A stretch of DNA of 64,000 nucleotides from Silene latifolia (taxonomy: Eukaryota > Streptophyta > Magnoliopsida > Caryophyllales > Caryophyllaceae), in NCBI RefSeq assembly GCF_048544455.1, contig NC_133538.1, positions 147,108,922-147,172,921 on the forward strand, read 5' to 3'. Both the position numbers and the translations under genes were made by a program. The notes beneath the pieces were generated by a model that saw only the letters and a program-made list of their open reading frames with translations, was not told the DNA's origin and ran no database searches. This document shows positions 31,230 through 43,036 of this stretch, piece after piece. How positions within the stretch are numbered: the first letter of the stretch is position 1; every line of letters begins with the position of its first letter.

Positions 31230-33262
31230 GGATTAGCAAGCTTTTTGGAGGATGCCACAATGCATTGTGAGTTTCCTACACCTCCTTTAGCTTTGTTCAT
31301 TTCTCTTGTTTTTAATTTTTTATCTTGATCATTTGTTTGAGTCCTAGGAACAATCAAAGGACTCCCACCTCGGTCCCATTGAGGTGTCTTTTATTGTTCC
31401 CACCATGTAAAATCCAAAATGAAAAAATTAGTTTCATGCATAGCATTCTTGTACATGAAATTTCTCGTTTTTGACATTAGCAATAGTGTCTCATTTGGTT
31501 TGGGGAAGTTCAAGCATAATCATTGGGAGTTAATTCAAATTGTGATCTCCAACCAAACAAAAATTCATGCATCATATAGTGTAGTGTAGTTTGCATCACT
31601 TGTTTATATGTCATATAGTTTGCATTTAGTGTAGAAATCATACATTTTCATATAGCTTGCATATATTTCCTATCGTATTGGACATTGAGGACAATGCCCA
31701 TATTAGTGTGGGGATGAAAATTTCTAACATGACTTTTAAAACAAAAATGATAAAAATTGAAAAATTTTGAAAATAAAAAAGCATGTATTTTTATTCCATA
31801 AAGCATAAAAACCATAAAAAATTGAAAAATTGAAAAACCCAAAAACATGTTCATTTCATTTATAGTGTAGTCTTGTATATATTGTGATTGTCTATCCTTT
31901 GTCACATTGATCGACTACGCCACATCCGAGACATGAGGATATTGAAGACCGCGTGGTATGATCTTTCCAATCTTTTTTTTCCTCTTTATGTTGATGACTA
32001 TGTGGCTTTATTTTGATTGATGCGGTATAAACAATGTTATTATAGGATTGCATTTAGATTATTTGGCATACTAGTTGGTAGACACATATGCATTAGATTG
32101 TATATATGTTAGTTGTACCATGGCATATAGTTGCATTTAGAAAAAAAATTGTGAAAACATCTATTTGGGAAGCTTGATAAGTGTATATAAGGCCCTTGTA
32201 GATACTTTTTTTTTTCTTAAGACTTTGCTCATTAGAATACTTGTAAAACACCCTAGGTTATGTCATTCTAGTATCCTTTGACCCGTGGATTAAGGCCTAG
32301 TCATGAGTAGCTTGTGTTATGATAACTCCTTGGCTGTCGTTTATTCCAAGGTGACCCTTGAAACCATGCAACCATCATCCATATTCTACCACATTTTTGT
32401 CATTAAAAAGGGAATGGGCACAAAAATTGTTCAAATTTGAGTTCAAGAAATGAAAAGAAAAGAAAAAGTTTGCAATTGCATCAAAATAAAAGAGGAGTAA
32501 CAAAAATAAAAACTCCTATGCTTCAAATACAAGCACCCTCACTACAAATAGAGTGACTTTGAAAATGTTCAAAAGAAAATGCAAGAAAAAGTTGAAATTG
32601 TCAAGTATTGGAATGTCAAACATCAAAATAAATGGCAAAAAGAAAGTGTTCTCAAATGTCAAATGCCACAAGAAATTAGGGGGAAAACAACAACAAAAGC
32701 AAACTCCCATATGAAACTCAAATACAAATTATCCCTTTATCCATCGAATCCACTTTTGTGCATGGTAGAGAGGGGACGACCCTTCTTCTTGCCTAGGCAA
32801 GAAGGGGAATTCTGCGATCCTCTAGTGTTTCTAACACCATAGGGAGTCTACTCTTGATAAAGCATTTAACAATTGAGGACAAAGGTACCCTAGCTTGACA
32901 CAACTTGGAGGTGATTTATTGGTATCCTTCTAGGCTTAGTAGTTTGAAGAAACCATATCTATGAAAGAGTGTGTACCCTTAGATTGCTTCCCTTGTAGAT
33001 AATTTCCACCCCTTAGATGAGCAAAGTGGCTATTCATTTTTGTAGATGCATCCATTACTTGTTCTGTGTGATTTAATGCTTGGATGTGTCGCCATTTTGG
33101 CAAGCCCCACCTTGCCTTGCAAGAAGGCATCCTACCTCATGGTTGTCTTGTTGTGAGTTGAAGGGGCGGAGTGAGACCCGCTTATTGTCTCACATCGGAT
33201 ATACTAGTAGGTTAGTTTAAATAAGGATCCTAGTTTTTGTCACCTCTTTACTCGGGACGAGC
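31230..33262 (+). other. Family C 3' UTR
   Basis: AT-rich non-coding sequence. It includes CATTG-AGGA-CAATG at 31683-31696 followed by a GTGTGGGGATG run, the analogue of the hairpin plus G-rich tract in family A. A minus-strand relative lies at 57990-60000 (element D). No gene seen. Confidence 0.75.
31683..31696 (+). other. Hairpin in family C 3' UTR
   Basis: CATTG, loop AGGA, CAATG. Relative to the family A stem (CAACG/CGTTG), two base pairs are exchanged on both sides, which preserves pairing. Confidence 0.6.
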
Positions 33263-33284
33263 AAAGGTTCGGTTTGGGGATGTT
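33263..33284 (+). promoter_or_regulatory. Family C polypurine tract
   Basis: GCAAAGGTTCGG and TTTGGGGATGTT, preceded by GGGACGA, directly before the LTR start TGATGTGAC at 33285. Confidence 0.8.
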
Positions 33285-33613
33285 TGATGTGACTCTTATT
33301 TGAGCACATTTAGTTCCCGAATTAACCTTGTTCCTATGTTGTATAGTGTATAATGGGGTCATTTACTATCTTTAGTTTCCCATTCTGCATATTCTTTGAG
33401 GTTTTGTCCCCTTGGTAAGAAAGGAGTGTTAACCTTGCATTTACATGGCGAAATGGAGCTAAATTGATCGCATCTAATGACCAAGCATCAAAGAGAATAC
33501 ATCACTAGAAGGCCTATGTAGATAATAAAGTAAAATGGGCAATGACGAAAGGATTCTTGCATCCCCGGAATGATCCTCGCGGATTATAAAGGAAGAAAAG
33601 AAGAGAAACAGTC
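33285..33613 (+). repeat. Family C 3' LTR, first part (split by Tekay)
   Basis: TGATGTGACTC marks the LTR start. The related LTR start of element D is at 57978 on the minus strand. The Tekay element interrupts it after 33613, and it resumes at 42733. Confidence 0.82.
33609..33613. repeat. TSD of Tekay element, left (CAGTC)
   Basis: Matches 42728-42732. Confidence 0.93.
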
Positions 33614-36390
33614 TGTAACACCCCGTAATTTCGGACCGTTATTATATTGCGGAAGTAATTTATTAATCAAGTTGAATTTAATATTAATGTATTTGAAGTA
33701 ATAATAATTCAATGAAGTATAATTCTATTATATTTTGAAGTAAATTATTTATTTTGATAGTTTCGAAATGTTTAGAAATAGTTTAAACCACGTAAAAACC
33801 TTTTATTTCGAAATAAGGGTATATCGGGGAAAATGGCAATTCTTGTGAAAATTGGGCAAACGATTTTGGAAATGGGTCATATGAGTACTCAATCTTCTTG
33901 TAAGCTCGTGTTTAAGCACTTTGGCATTGTCGGAATTTGCATTTGACAAACGGTTCTAATTATCGTCGAAACGAGCCAAAACCGACTAATGAAATTCCGC
34001 CAAATACCCGTCTCCTCTTCTTCTTGGGTGGCACACCTTTTTCCCCCTCCTTCCCATTTCTTCCAAGGGTTTCCTTTGTTCTTGTTTTGTTCCTCTTGAC
34101 CACCGAAAATCCACAAAAAAATCAAATAAACTTACAATCGTAATTTCATCATAACTTCTTCGTTTCTAGTCCGATTTTCGCAAAATTTATATTTTCGGAA
34201 TCCTCTCTTCATGATCTACATCCTAGTATGTTTTAATTTCAGTTTTCATTATGTCGATTTAAGATGATTTTGGGTATAATTTCGGTTTTAATAGTTATTA
34301 TTGTGTTTTTGTTGTTTTTAATAGGTGAAGATTATGAGGATGATATAGGGGACTCCTATATAGTAGAGGATGATGGATAGCTACTGTTTTTAGGGTTTTC
34401 TCAAGGGTTATTTTGCCTTTTTCTAGCTTAAGGTAACATATTTCGAGTTACTCGACGAATAAATGTCACATTCTTTGTTTTCTTGTGTGATTTTGCGAAT
34501 GTTATTTGAGTGGTTTATTTCACATGAATATATGGGTTAAATTCATGTCTTTTGTAAGTATAAGTTCACATATTAGTATGGAAATGATATGGGAATGATT
34601 AATTGATGCTTAAAACGATGTTAAAATGAACAAAAATGGAGAAACGGAGGGTTTGGGGTGGCGGCCCAGTTGGCCCGGCAGGCCCGTGCAGGCCCACGGC
34701 AGCCCTCGGTTGGCCCGGGTCGGCCCGTTGCGTGTTTTCGCGATTTTGCATGCGTTGTTCGTCGTTTCGGGTTTATTAATGTTATATTTAGTATAAGTAA
34801 CATATGGGTAATCTTATGAAATGAATAATGTTAGTAGTAAATATAATGTTGATGGTAAAATCATGCTTATATTGGTAGTTTGCACATGTTAGGATAGGTT
34901 ATGAAATGAAATTGTAATGAATAGGCTTGAAATGAATTTTATAGCGATAATTGCAATGTTTGGATGATTATGCCGAAAACTGAGCCCTTGGTCCCTTTAA
35001 CTGAATCGATGTCAGTCAATTGTGTGATTGGTCAGCCGCGATTGAACCCGTACCTGTCGCAGGGCTGGGGTTGCGGGTAAAAATTCGGTTGGATGAAATT
35101 TTTGTGTGAAATGGATAATTGGCCTTATTCTTGTTTTAGGCCATTTATTATGTTTTTATTTCACATGTGTTGTTGGTTGATTTGAATGGTTTCTTATATT
35201 GTAGAAACGGCCCTAGATTCCCTGAAACCTTTAATATTGTTAATATTGCTTGAAATGGAATTGGTATTGAATACTTCTTGCAGGTTGTTGTGTTTGTCAT
35301 AGATAGGCCTTTATAGTCTTTGACGAGTGTATGTTCACCGCTTAATAGCCTTTGTGTTCCTGACTTGGTGGGTTTATATCCAAGTTGGGGCATGACCTCG
35401 TTACTTATTTTGAGGGTAAGTGGTCAGCTTAAGTACTAGCAAACCCTTTGGTGGACTCCTTAGGGTACTCACATGGTTTTATAAAAATTGTGGGTCTTGG
35501 GTGCGGTGGTGTGTATCCGCATGTCTAGGTCTGCGCAGATTTAGTACTAGGGTTGTGTTGTGTCTTGGCCATGTTTTGATAGAACCTCTGAGCCAGGATA
35601 CCGGTTCGATTACCTTCCCTACCTCGTGGCATAGACTCGAGTTACAGAGTGACTATTGACCGTGCGAAGAACTTATGCCTGTCTTTGATATATTGTCCTT
35701 TCTTGTTTGATGATTCTATGAATCATAGAAGGTGAGATGCAAGCCGGCTATGGTTGATAGAGTTTGGATTCCTGGATGTTATGTGATTCACATGATAGTG
35801 TAGTATGAGTCGGTCTAGTATTCGCATGCTAGGACTATGTGTTGTTATATTGTTGTTCACATGATAAGCACGATTGTCTAGCATCTATATGCTAAGGCTA
35901 TGTGTGATTCGTATTCATATTCTTATGTTTACATGTTATATTAATTTGACATTTCGTGGCTGGGAGAACTCGAAGTTACTCCCCACTGAATTGTGGCTTT
36001 CGTGTTTGTATAAAATGCGATTGACAGGTTGATGATGTTTAGATGGGGTACATGGACGAGCTAGCGAGCAAAAGAACCTTGGACCTAGTTTGGTTATATT
36101 TTGTAGTAAACCATTAAACATATGGTTCTGTTTATATTTTGGAGGGACACATGTCTCCCTCTTTTACTTTGGTTTGTATCACTTTATTCTCGCGACTTTA
36201 GCAATGTTATGTAAATTAGTTTGTTAGTATTTGCAGGTTTTGTCACTCTTCATTTGGAAATGTTTGTGAATGGTGTAGAAAAGTTTTTAAAATTACAGGT
36301 TTTATCTAGTTGAACCAATTACAATCATATCCTGTCAGTTTTTCTGTAGAATTTACGTGTTTATTTAACGCTAAAAATGAGGGTGTCACA
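33614..36390 (+). repeat. Tekay 5' LTR
   Basis: 2777 bp, TGTAACACCCC...GGGTGTCACA, matching 39940-42727. The small ORFs within it (for example 35420-35659) recur in the other LTR and are not genes. Confidence 0.94.
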
Positions 36391-36392
36391 GT

Positions 36393-36404
36393 TGGTATCA
36401 GAGC
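36393..36404 (+). other. Tekay PBS (tRNA-iMet)
   Basis: TGGTATCAGAGC, two bases after the LTR end. Confidence 0.93.
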
Positions 36405-38489
36405 ATATTTGCTCCCGACGCACGTTTGTGCACCCCAATATAAATAATTTGACCTTAAAATAACAAACTTGAGAGATGGGTAGGATGGGTAGACTTAGGA
36501 CCTTATGTTGTAGTCTCTTTGTGAATGCTCTTTGTTAGGTACTAACATGTTTGTTGATTGTCATTTTATAATTGTTGTGCCCTTGGATCAATAACTGTGA
36601 ACTTATCAACGTGAAGATCAAGACATGGTGCCTATTGCCAGAAATTGAAGATTTGTTCAACTTTGAAGAATGTTTCTACTTCCTCGAAGATGTTTCTCAT
36701 TCTTTGTGTACCTTGCCCTGTTCTTTACTTCTTAATGCTTATCTCTTCTTCTAAATCCTCTTTTCTTTCTCCTTGTGAGTCACTCTTGTATTTACTAACT
36801 TGTCCTTTGTTCCTTGCTTATCCTTACTTAACGCCTTTTGATAGCACTATTTCTTTTGAGAAATGTTGACCTTGGTTGGAAATTATGACCTTTGAGGAGA
36901 TAGTTTGTGTTTGACCCTTAATCCTGGTTTTGAGAGGATGTGATGTTAGAAAGACTTAGGTAAGGTGATGAGACATACTTAGTGATTCTTATACCTAGTT
37001 CCTTGACAAAGTGAGTATCATTGATTGGTGGATTCTTTGTGTTAGGAATGAGTTGCCTATGTGATTAAAGTTATAGAACTTGGCTTTGTTGTTTATGTTT
37101 GGGATTTGAAAGCTTAGTGGGTTGAGCGTCGTCGCCTTAGGAGTAAACATGAGATAAGTTTAGGATATGAATTTGGAAGAAAACCCATTTTTAGATGTTA
37201 GCAATCCCGTATATATTGGTGATGTGATTTGATGTTAGTTGTTCCTTGAGAACTTTGTTGAGAAATCTTTGTCAATTCATTCTTTGGTGTTTAAAACATT
37301 GAGGTTGTGTCGAGTGCTTGAGATAAAGAGATGCTTTTATACTTGAGTGGTAGATTTGCTTTAGGGAAATCCTAATATGTGATAAGATAGGTGGAAGAAG
37401 TATCTAACCGATTTATCACCCCTTAAGCGAGCGTTTATTTTACCTTGACCCTTGTTTTGGGATTTTGTCGTTTTGTTACGAAGGTACAATACCCTAATAG
37501 ACGTGACCTTGTTAGATAGAACCTTAAGTTTTAGGAAGCGTATGGATTAAGCCTTAAAATCCTCTTTCATACCATTAATCGTTTTCCTCCCTTTCGTTCA
37601 TACCTTGGTTGGATTTGATTCTAAGTATAAAAGTTTACTCGTTATTTCCTTGTCTTGAATACCTCCCTAATTCTAATATCTCTTACTGGTTGTTAACTAG
37701 TTATCTTTATGATTCGACTCTTTTAGTCTCACACCCACGACATGTTGCTTTAGTTTCCATGTTGTCTAAATTCCCTTTCTCCTCGATCATAAGCGTTACC
37801 GTTCATACCTCCTTTCCTCGCTTCATCTTGCTCCTCCCTTAGGTTTGATGCTAGTGACCTATAAAAACTCTATCTTTGACATCCTTGCTGACCTTACTTC
37901 AATTCTTACCCTATGAAATTCATCGTGGCTCTTTTGATTAGTTAAGTTTGAATCCTTTTAGCATACTTGTATCTATGATGTCTAATAAGTCACTTTTCTA
38001 TTCGTACAATTTCTAAACAATTTAAACTATCATTTTTGTTTCGGTGTTAAAAGTTTATGTTACTTTTGTAAAACCTTATCTATTATAAGAATTTGGAAAA
38101 TGAAAATTTGATTTAATTCTATAATTGTTCCTTTAGTATAAACTCATTTATCATGATTTTAATTGCTAAACCCGATATTTCTTTAAATTTTATCCAATTT
38201 CTATTAACCTTGAACTATTTATGATTTCTTTGTCAAAGTTTAAGATTACATTTTCAGAAATTTGATTCCCTTTCGAGTTTACAAGTGAAACCTTTATTTC
38301 TATTTTGACTTTCTGCAAAAGAAAAATTTGAGTAGATTACCTTTCTCTTATTTTTATTTTAACGTTGATCGGATGTTAGAACTAGTTATTAGAGACGTTT
38401 GATAACTTGTTCTATGCTTGTCGGCGAATAGTTTTTGTTTTAAATTTGTCTCTGACTTGGAAAGTTAGCGTTCTTGTGTGCACGACAAG
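36405..38489 (+). other. Tekay leader / deleted gag-RT interval
   Basis: About 2.1 kb with no readable gag, protease or RT motif, T-rich, with only short ORFs. The first ~100 bases look like a normal leader. The rest may be a family leader or badly decayed sequence. Either way RT is missing. Confidence 0.6.
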
Positions 38490-39253
38490 AGCAATTCCGT
38501 TCCATGAATGAGACTTCTATTTCCATGGATTTTGTGATGGCTTTACCCAGGACTTCCACTGGGAAGAATGCTGTTTAGGTGGTTGTGGACCGATTGACTA
38601 AGTGTGCTCGGTTTATTCCCATCAAAGAGACCTGAAGATTAGAAGTTCTAGCTCGTGTCTATGTGGGTGAGTTAGTGCGCTATCATGGGGTTCCTAAAGA
38701 TATAGTTTCAGATCGGGACCCTCGATTTTGTTCTCGTTTCTGGACTGCATTACAGGAGGCCTTGGGTAGTAAACTATTGATGAGCACTGCTTTTCACGCC
38801 GCCACTGATGGTCAAACCGAGAGAACAATTTAAACTTTAGAGGATCTTCTTCGTGCCTGTGCCTTAGATTTCCAAACTTCCTGGGAGAAATGTTTACCTC
38901 TGGTTGAGTTCTCTTACAACAACAGCTATCAAGCCTCCATTAAAATGGCACCATATGAAGCTCTGTACGGTAGAAAATGTCGTACTCCAGTCTGTTGGGA
39001 TCAAACCCAAAATGTTCCAATGTTAGGACCTGATTTGGTGACCGAGTCCATTGAACAAGTTAAAATCATTCGGGAGCGGATGAAAGCCGCTCAGGACCGT
39101 CAAAAATCATATGCTGATGTCCGTCGTCGACCACTTTCTTTTGAGGTTGATGATCAAGTACTCCTTAAAGTGTCATCTATGAAAGGGGTGAAACGGTTTG
39201 GCGTAAAAGGGAAGCTGAGCCCTAAATATATTGGACCTTTCCGGGGTGATTGA
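38490..39253 (+). pseudogene. Ty3-type integrase core, three stops
   Basis: In one frame: [86 protein letters not shown] and LSPKYIGPF. The DDE triad residues are visible: Asp in MDFV, Asp in VSDRD, Glu in GQTERT. Stops are TAG 38576-38578, TGA 38633-38635 and TAA 38831-38833, at positions where the family has Trp, Trp and Gln. An extra G near 39245 shifts the frame into the next ORF. The N-terminal HHCC domain is not visible. Confidence 0.88.
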
Positions 39254-39566
39254 AAAGATTGGTCCTGCTGCTTACCGTTTAGAATTGCCCTCAAATCTGA
39301 GCAAGGTTCACAATGTCTTCCATATTTCTCAGTTAAGGAAGTACATTAGTGACCCTAGCCATATCATCCAAGAAGAGATTCCTGAATTGGAGCCTAACTT
39401 GGCGGTTGAAGAAAGGCCAATACGGATTCTCGAAAAAGCCGCCAAGCAACTTAGGAGCAAAGTTGTACCTCTAGTCCGTGTTCTTTGGCGTTGTGGAAAT
39501 GTCGAAGAAGAGACTTGGGAGACTGAAGCTTCTATGTTAGCTAAATATCCTGAATTATTCTCGTAA
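39231..39566 (+). pseudogene. Integrase C-terminus with chromodomain-like tail
   Basis: Continues the integrase in the next frame: VIEKIGPAAYRLELPSNLSK, VHNVFHISQLRKYI, RPIRILEKAAKQL, VVPLVRVLWRCGNVEEETWE, ASMLAKYPELF. The last block is the chromodomain-like (group II) sequence typical of Tekay/Del chromoviruses, thought to steer integration to heterochromatin. It ends at TAA 39564-39566. Confidence 0.88.
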
Positions 39567-39918
39567 GGCATTCCTTTTTCTTGCTCTTTTCCGCTACTAG
39601 GCCGTATTTAATCATAATTAGTAAAGATATTATTCTTATTATAGAACTTTGAACTAAAATTTTGAAAAATGCTTTTATGATTTTTAATTATTTTAACATT
39701 AATGAGTGTTAAATCTCGTTATTGGAGACGTCCCGATAATGGGTTTTCTCATTTATTGGTGTAGAAATATTTTTATATTTTGATATGAAATGTGGATGTT
39801 CTTGTCTGATCAACAAGAGTATCACCGTTTCATTGAAAAGATACCTATATTTTTCTTATGATTATATTATTAAGATGTTGTTTACTATAATTTCTCCTTC
39901 TAAGTTTCGAGGACGAAA
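39567..39918 (+). other. Tekay 3' UTR
   Basis: AT-rich sequence between integrase stop and PPT; no gene. Confidence 0.7.
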
Positions 39919-39939
39919 CTTTTTAAAAGGAGGGGTGAT
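39907..39939 (+). promoter_or_regulatory. Tekay polypurine tract with CGAGGACGAA signature
   Basis: CGAGGACGAAAC, then AAAAGGAGGGGTGAT, directly before the 3' LTR. The CGAGGACGA word matches the one before the Athila-like LTRs. Confidence 0.88.
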
Positions 39940-42727
39940 TGTAACACCCCGTAATTTCGGACCGTTATTATATTACGGAAGTAATTTATTAATCAAGTTG
40001 AATTTAATATTAATGTATTTGAAGTAATAATAATTCAATGAAGTATAATTCTATTATATTTTGAAGTAAAGTATTTATTTTGATAGTTTCGAAATGTTTA
40101 GAAATAGTTTAAACCACGTAAAAACCTTTTATTTCGAAATAAGGGTATATCGGGGAAAATGGCAATTCTTGTGAAAATTGGGCAAACGATTTTGGAAATG
40201 GGTCATATGAGTACTCAATCTTCTTGTAAGCTCGTGTTTAAGCACTTTGGCATTGTCGGAATTTGCATTTGACAAACGGTTCTAATTATCGTCGAAACGA
40301 GCCAAAACCGACTAATGAAATTCCGCCAAATACCCGTCTCCTCTTCTTCTTGGGTGGCACACCTTTTTCCTCCTCCTTCCCATTTCTTCCAAGGGTTTCC
40401 TTTGTTCTTGTTTTGTTCCTCTTGACCACCGAAAATCCACAAAAAAATCAAATAAACTTACAATCGTAATTTCATCATAACTTCTTCATTTCTAGTCCGA
40501 TTTTCGCAAAATTTATATTTTCGGAATCCTCTCTTCATGATCTACATCCTAGTATGTTTTAATTTCAGTTTTCATTATGTCGATTTAAGATGATTTTGGG
40601 TATAATTTCGGTTTTAATAGTTATTATTGTGTTTTTGTTGTTTTTAATAGGTGAAGATTATGAGGATGATATAGGGGACTCCTATATAGTAGAGGATGAT
40701 GGGTAGCTACTGTTTTTAGGGTTTTCTCAAGGGTTATTTTGCCTTTTTCTAGCTTAAGGTAACATATTTCGAGTTACTCGACGAATAAATATCACATTCT
40801 TTGTTTTCTTGTGTGATTTTGCGAATGTTATTTGAGTGGTTTATTTCACATGAATATATGGGTTAAATTCATGTCTTTTGTAAGTATAAGTTAACATATT
40901 AGTATGGAAATGATATGGGAATGATTAATTGATGCTTAAAACGATGTTAAAATGAACAAAAATGGAGAAACGGAGGGTTTGGGGTGGCGGCCCAGTTGGC
41001 CCGGCAGGCCCGGCAGGCCCGTGCAGGCCCACGGCAGCCCTGGGTTGGCCCGGGTCGGCCCGTTGCGTGTTTTCGCGATTTTGCATGCATTGTTCGTCGT
41101 TTCGGGTTTATTAATGTTATATTTAGTATAAGTAACATATGGGTAATCTTATGAAATGAATAATGTTAGTAGTAAATATAATGTTGATGGTAAAATCATG
41201 CTTATATTGGTAGTTTGCACATGTTAGGATAGGTTATGATATGAAATTCTAATGAATAGGCTTGAAATGAATTTTATAGCGATAATTGCAATGTTTGGAT
41301 GATTATGCCGAAAACTGAGCCCTTGGTCCCTTTGACTGAATCGATGTCAGTCAATTGTGTGATTGGTCACCGCGATTGAACCGTGCACTGTCAGGGTCAG
41401 GTGGGGTTGCGGGTAAAAATTCGGTTGGATGAAATTTTTGTGTGAAATGGATAATTGGCCTTATTCTTGTTTTAGGCCATTTATTATGTTTTTATTTCAC
41501 ATGTGTTGTTGGTTGATTTGAATGGTTTCTTATATTGTAGAAACGGCCCTAGATTCCCTGAAACCTTTAATATTGTTAATATTGCTTGAAATGGAATTGG
41601 TATTGAATACTTCTTGCAGGTTGTTGTGTTTGTCATAGATAGGCCTTTATAGTCTTTGACGAGTGTATGTTCACTGCTCAATAGCCTTTGTGTTCCTGAC
41701 TTGGTGGGTTTATATCCAAGTTGGCGCATGACCTCGTTACTTATTTTGAGGGTAAGTGGTCAGCTTAAGTACTAGCCAACCCTTTGGTGGACTCCTTAGG
41801 GTACTCACATGGTTTTATAAAAATTGTGGGTCTTGGGTGCGGTGGTGTGTATCCGCATGTCTAGGTCTGCGCAGATTTAGTACTAGGGTTGTGTTGTGTC
41901 TTGGCCATGTTTTGATAGAACCTCTGAGCCAGGATACCGGTTCGATTACCTTCCCTACCTCGTGGCATAGACTCGAGTTACAGAGTGACTATTGACCGTG
42001 CTAAGAACTTATGCCTGTCTTTGATATATTGTCCTTTCTTGTTTGATGATTCTATGAATCATAGAAGGTGAGATGCAAGCCGGCTATGGTTGATAGAGTT
42101 TGGATTCCTGGATGTTATGTGATTCACATGATAGTGTAGTATGAGTCGGTCTAGTATTCGCATGCTAGGACTATGTGTTGTTATATTGTTGTTCACATGA
42201 TAAGCACGATTGTCTAGCATCTATATGCTAAGGCTATGTGTGATTCGTATTCATATTCTTATGTTTACATGTTATATTAATTATGACATTTCGTGGCTGG
42301 GAGAACTCGAAGTTACTCCCCACTGAATTGTGGCTTTCGTGTTTGTATAAAATGCGATTGACAGGTTGATGATGTTTAGATGGGGTACATGGACGAGCTA
42401 GCGAGCAAAAGAACCTTGGACCTAGTTTGGTTATATTTTGTAGTAAACCTTTAAACATATGGTTCTGTTTATATTATGGAGGGACACATGTCTCCCTCTT
42501 TTACTTTGGTTTGTATCACTTTATTCTCGGGACTTTAGCAATGTTATGTAAATTAGTTTGTTAGTATTTGCAGGTTTTGGCACTCTTCATTTGGAAATGT
42601 TTGTGAATGGTTTAGAAAAGTTTTTAAAATTACAGGTTTTATCTAGTTGAACCAATTACAAACATATCCTGTCAGTTTTTCTGTAGAATTTACGTGTTTA
42701 TTTAACCCTAAAAATGAGGGTGTCACA
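39940..42727 (+). repeat. Tekay 3' LTR
   Basis: 2788 bp. Relative to the 5' LTR it has an extra GGCCCGGCA unit near 41005 and scattered substitutions. Confidence 0.94.
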
Positions 42728-42732
42728 CAGTC
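42728..42732. repeat. TSD of Tekay element, right (CAGTC)
   Basis: An exact copy of 33609-33613. Confidence 0.93.
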
Positions 42733-42748
42733 TGCCGTAGGATCCGAG

Positions 42749-42861
42749 CTGATCACAGACGATCCGAGCGTCTTCCTTCACCACCATCCAAGCGTCTCCC
42801 AAACAAGATGCTCGTCTTGCAGCCATAGGATTTGAGCGTCTTCTTGACCAATCCGCTCGAA
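42749..42861. repeat. Phased GAGCGTC array in family C LTR
   Basis: CGTC-equivalent positions are 42749 (CTGA), 42769, 42793, 42813, 42837 and 42858 (CGAA). Gaps are 20, 24, 20, 24 and 21. Motifs include GATCCGAGCGTC, ATCCAAGCGTC, GATGCTCGTC, TTTGAGCGTC and AATCCGCTCG. Confidence 0.85.
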
Positions 42862-43028
42862 TCACAGTCCAGAGAGCCCGTGCCACTCCCTAAGACGCAC
42901 GGATCGTGGCGAGACTAGAAAAACGGAGATGCTCATTTCCTTCGAGAGGAGCATTTCCTCAACTTTTCTTAAGGACTTAATAGTCATTTAAGCCCTTAGT
43001 AACCCTAATCTTTGTACCTAATCTTTAG

Positions 43029-43036
43029 TATAAATA
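43029..43036 (+). promoter_or_regulatory. TATA box of family C LTR
   Basis: TATAAATA, 171 bp after the last array motif. The element D LTR has the same octamer at 48840-48847 on the minus strand. Confidence 0.6.

Larger units (their letters stand above)
33614..42727 (+). mobile_element. Tekay/Del-type chromovirus, internally deleted, young insertion
   Basis: 9.1 kb bounded by CAGTC TSDs, with 2.78-kb LTRs, a tRNA-iMet PBS and a PPT. The internal region is only 3.5 kb: no gag, protease, RT or RNase H can be recognised, and only the integrase with a chromodomain-like tail remains, with stops. The LTRs differ at roughly seven single bases in the first ~950 aligned (visual count), so this is among the most recent insertions here. 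Mobilisation would have needed enzymes from another copy. Confidence 0.93.

Noticed and set aside
35420-41995. A 79-codon ORF found twice (35420-35659 and 41756-41995)
   Set aside because: The duplication is explained by the two Tekay LTRs; the ORF has no recognisable domain and lies in LTR sequence.
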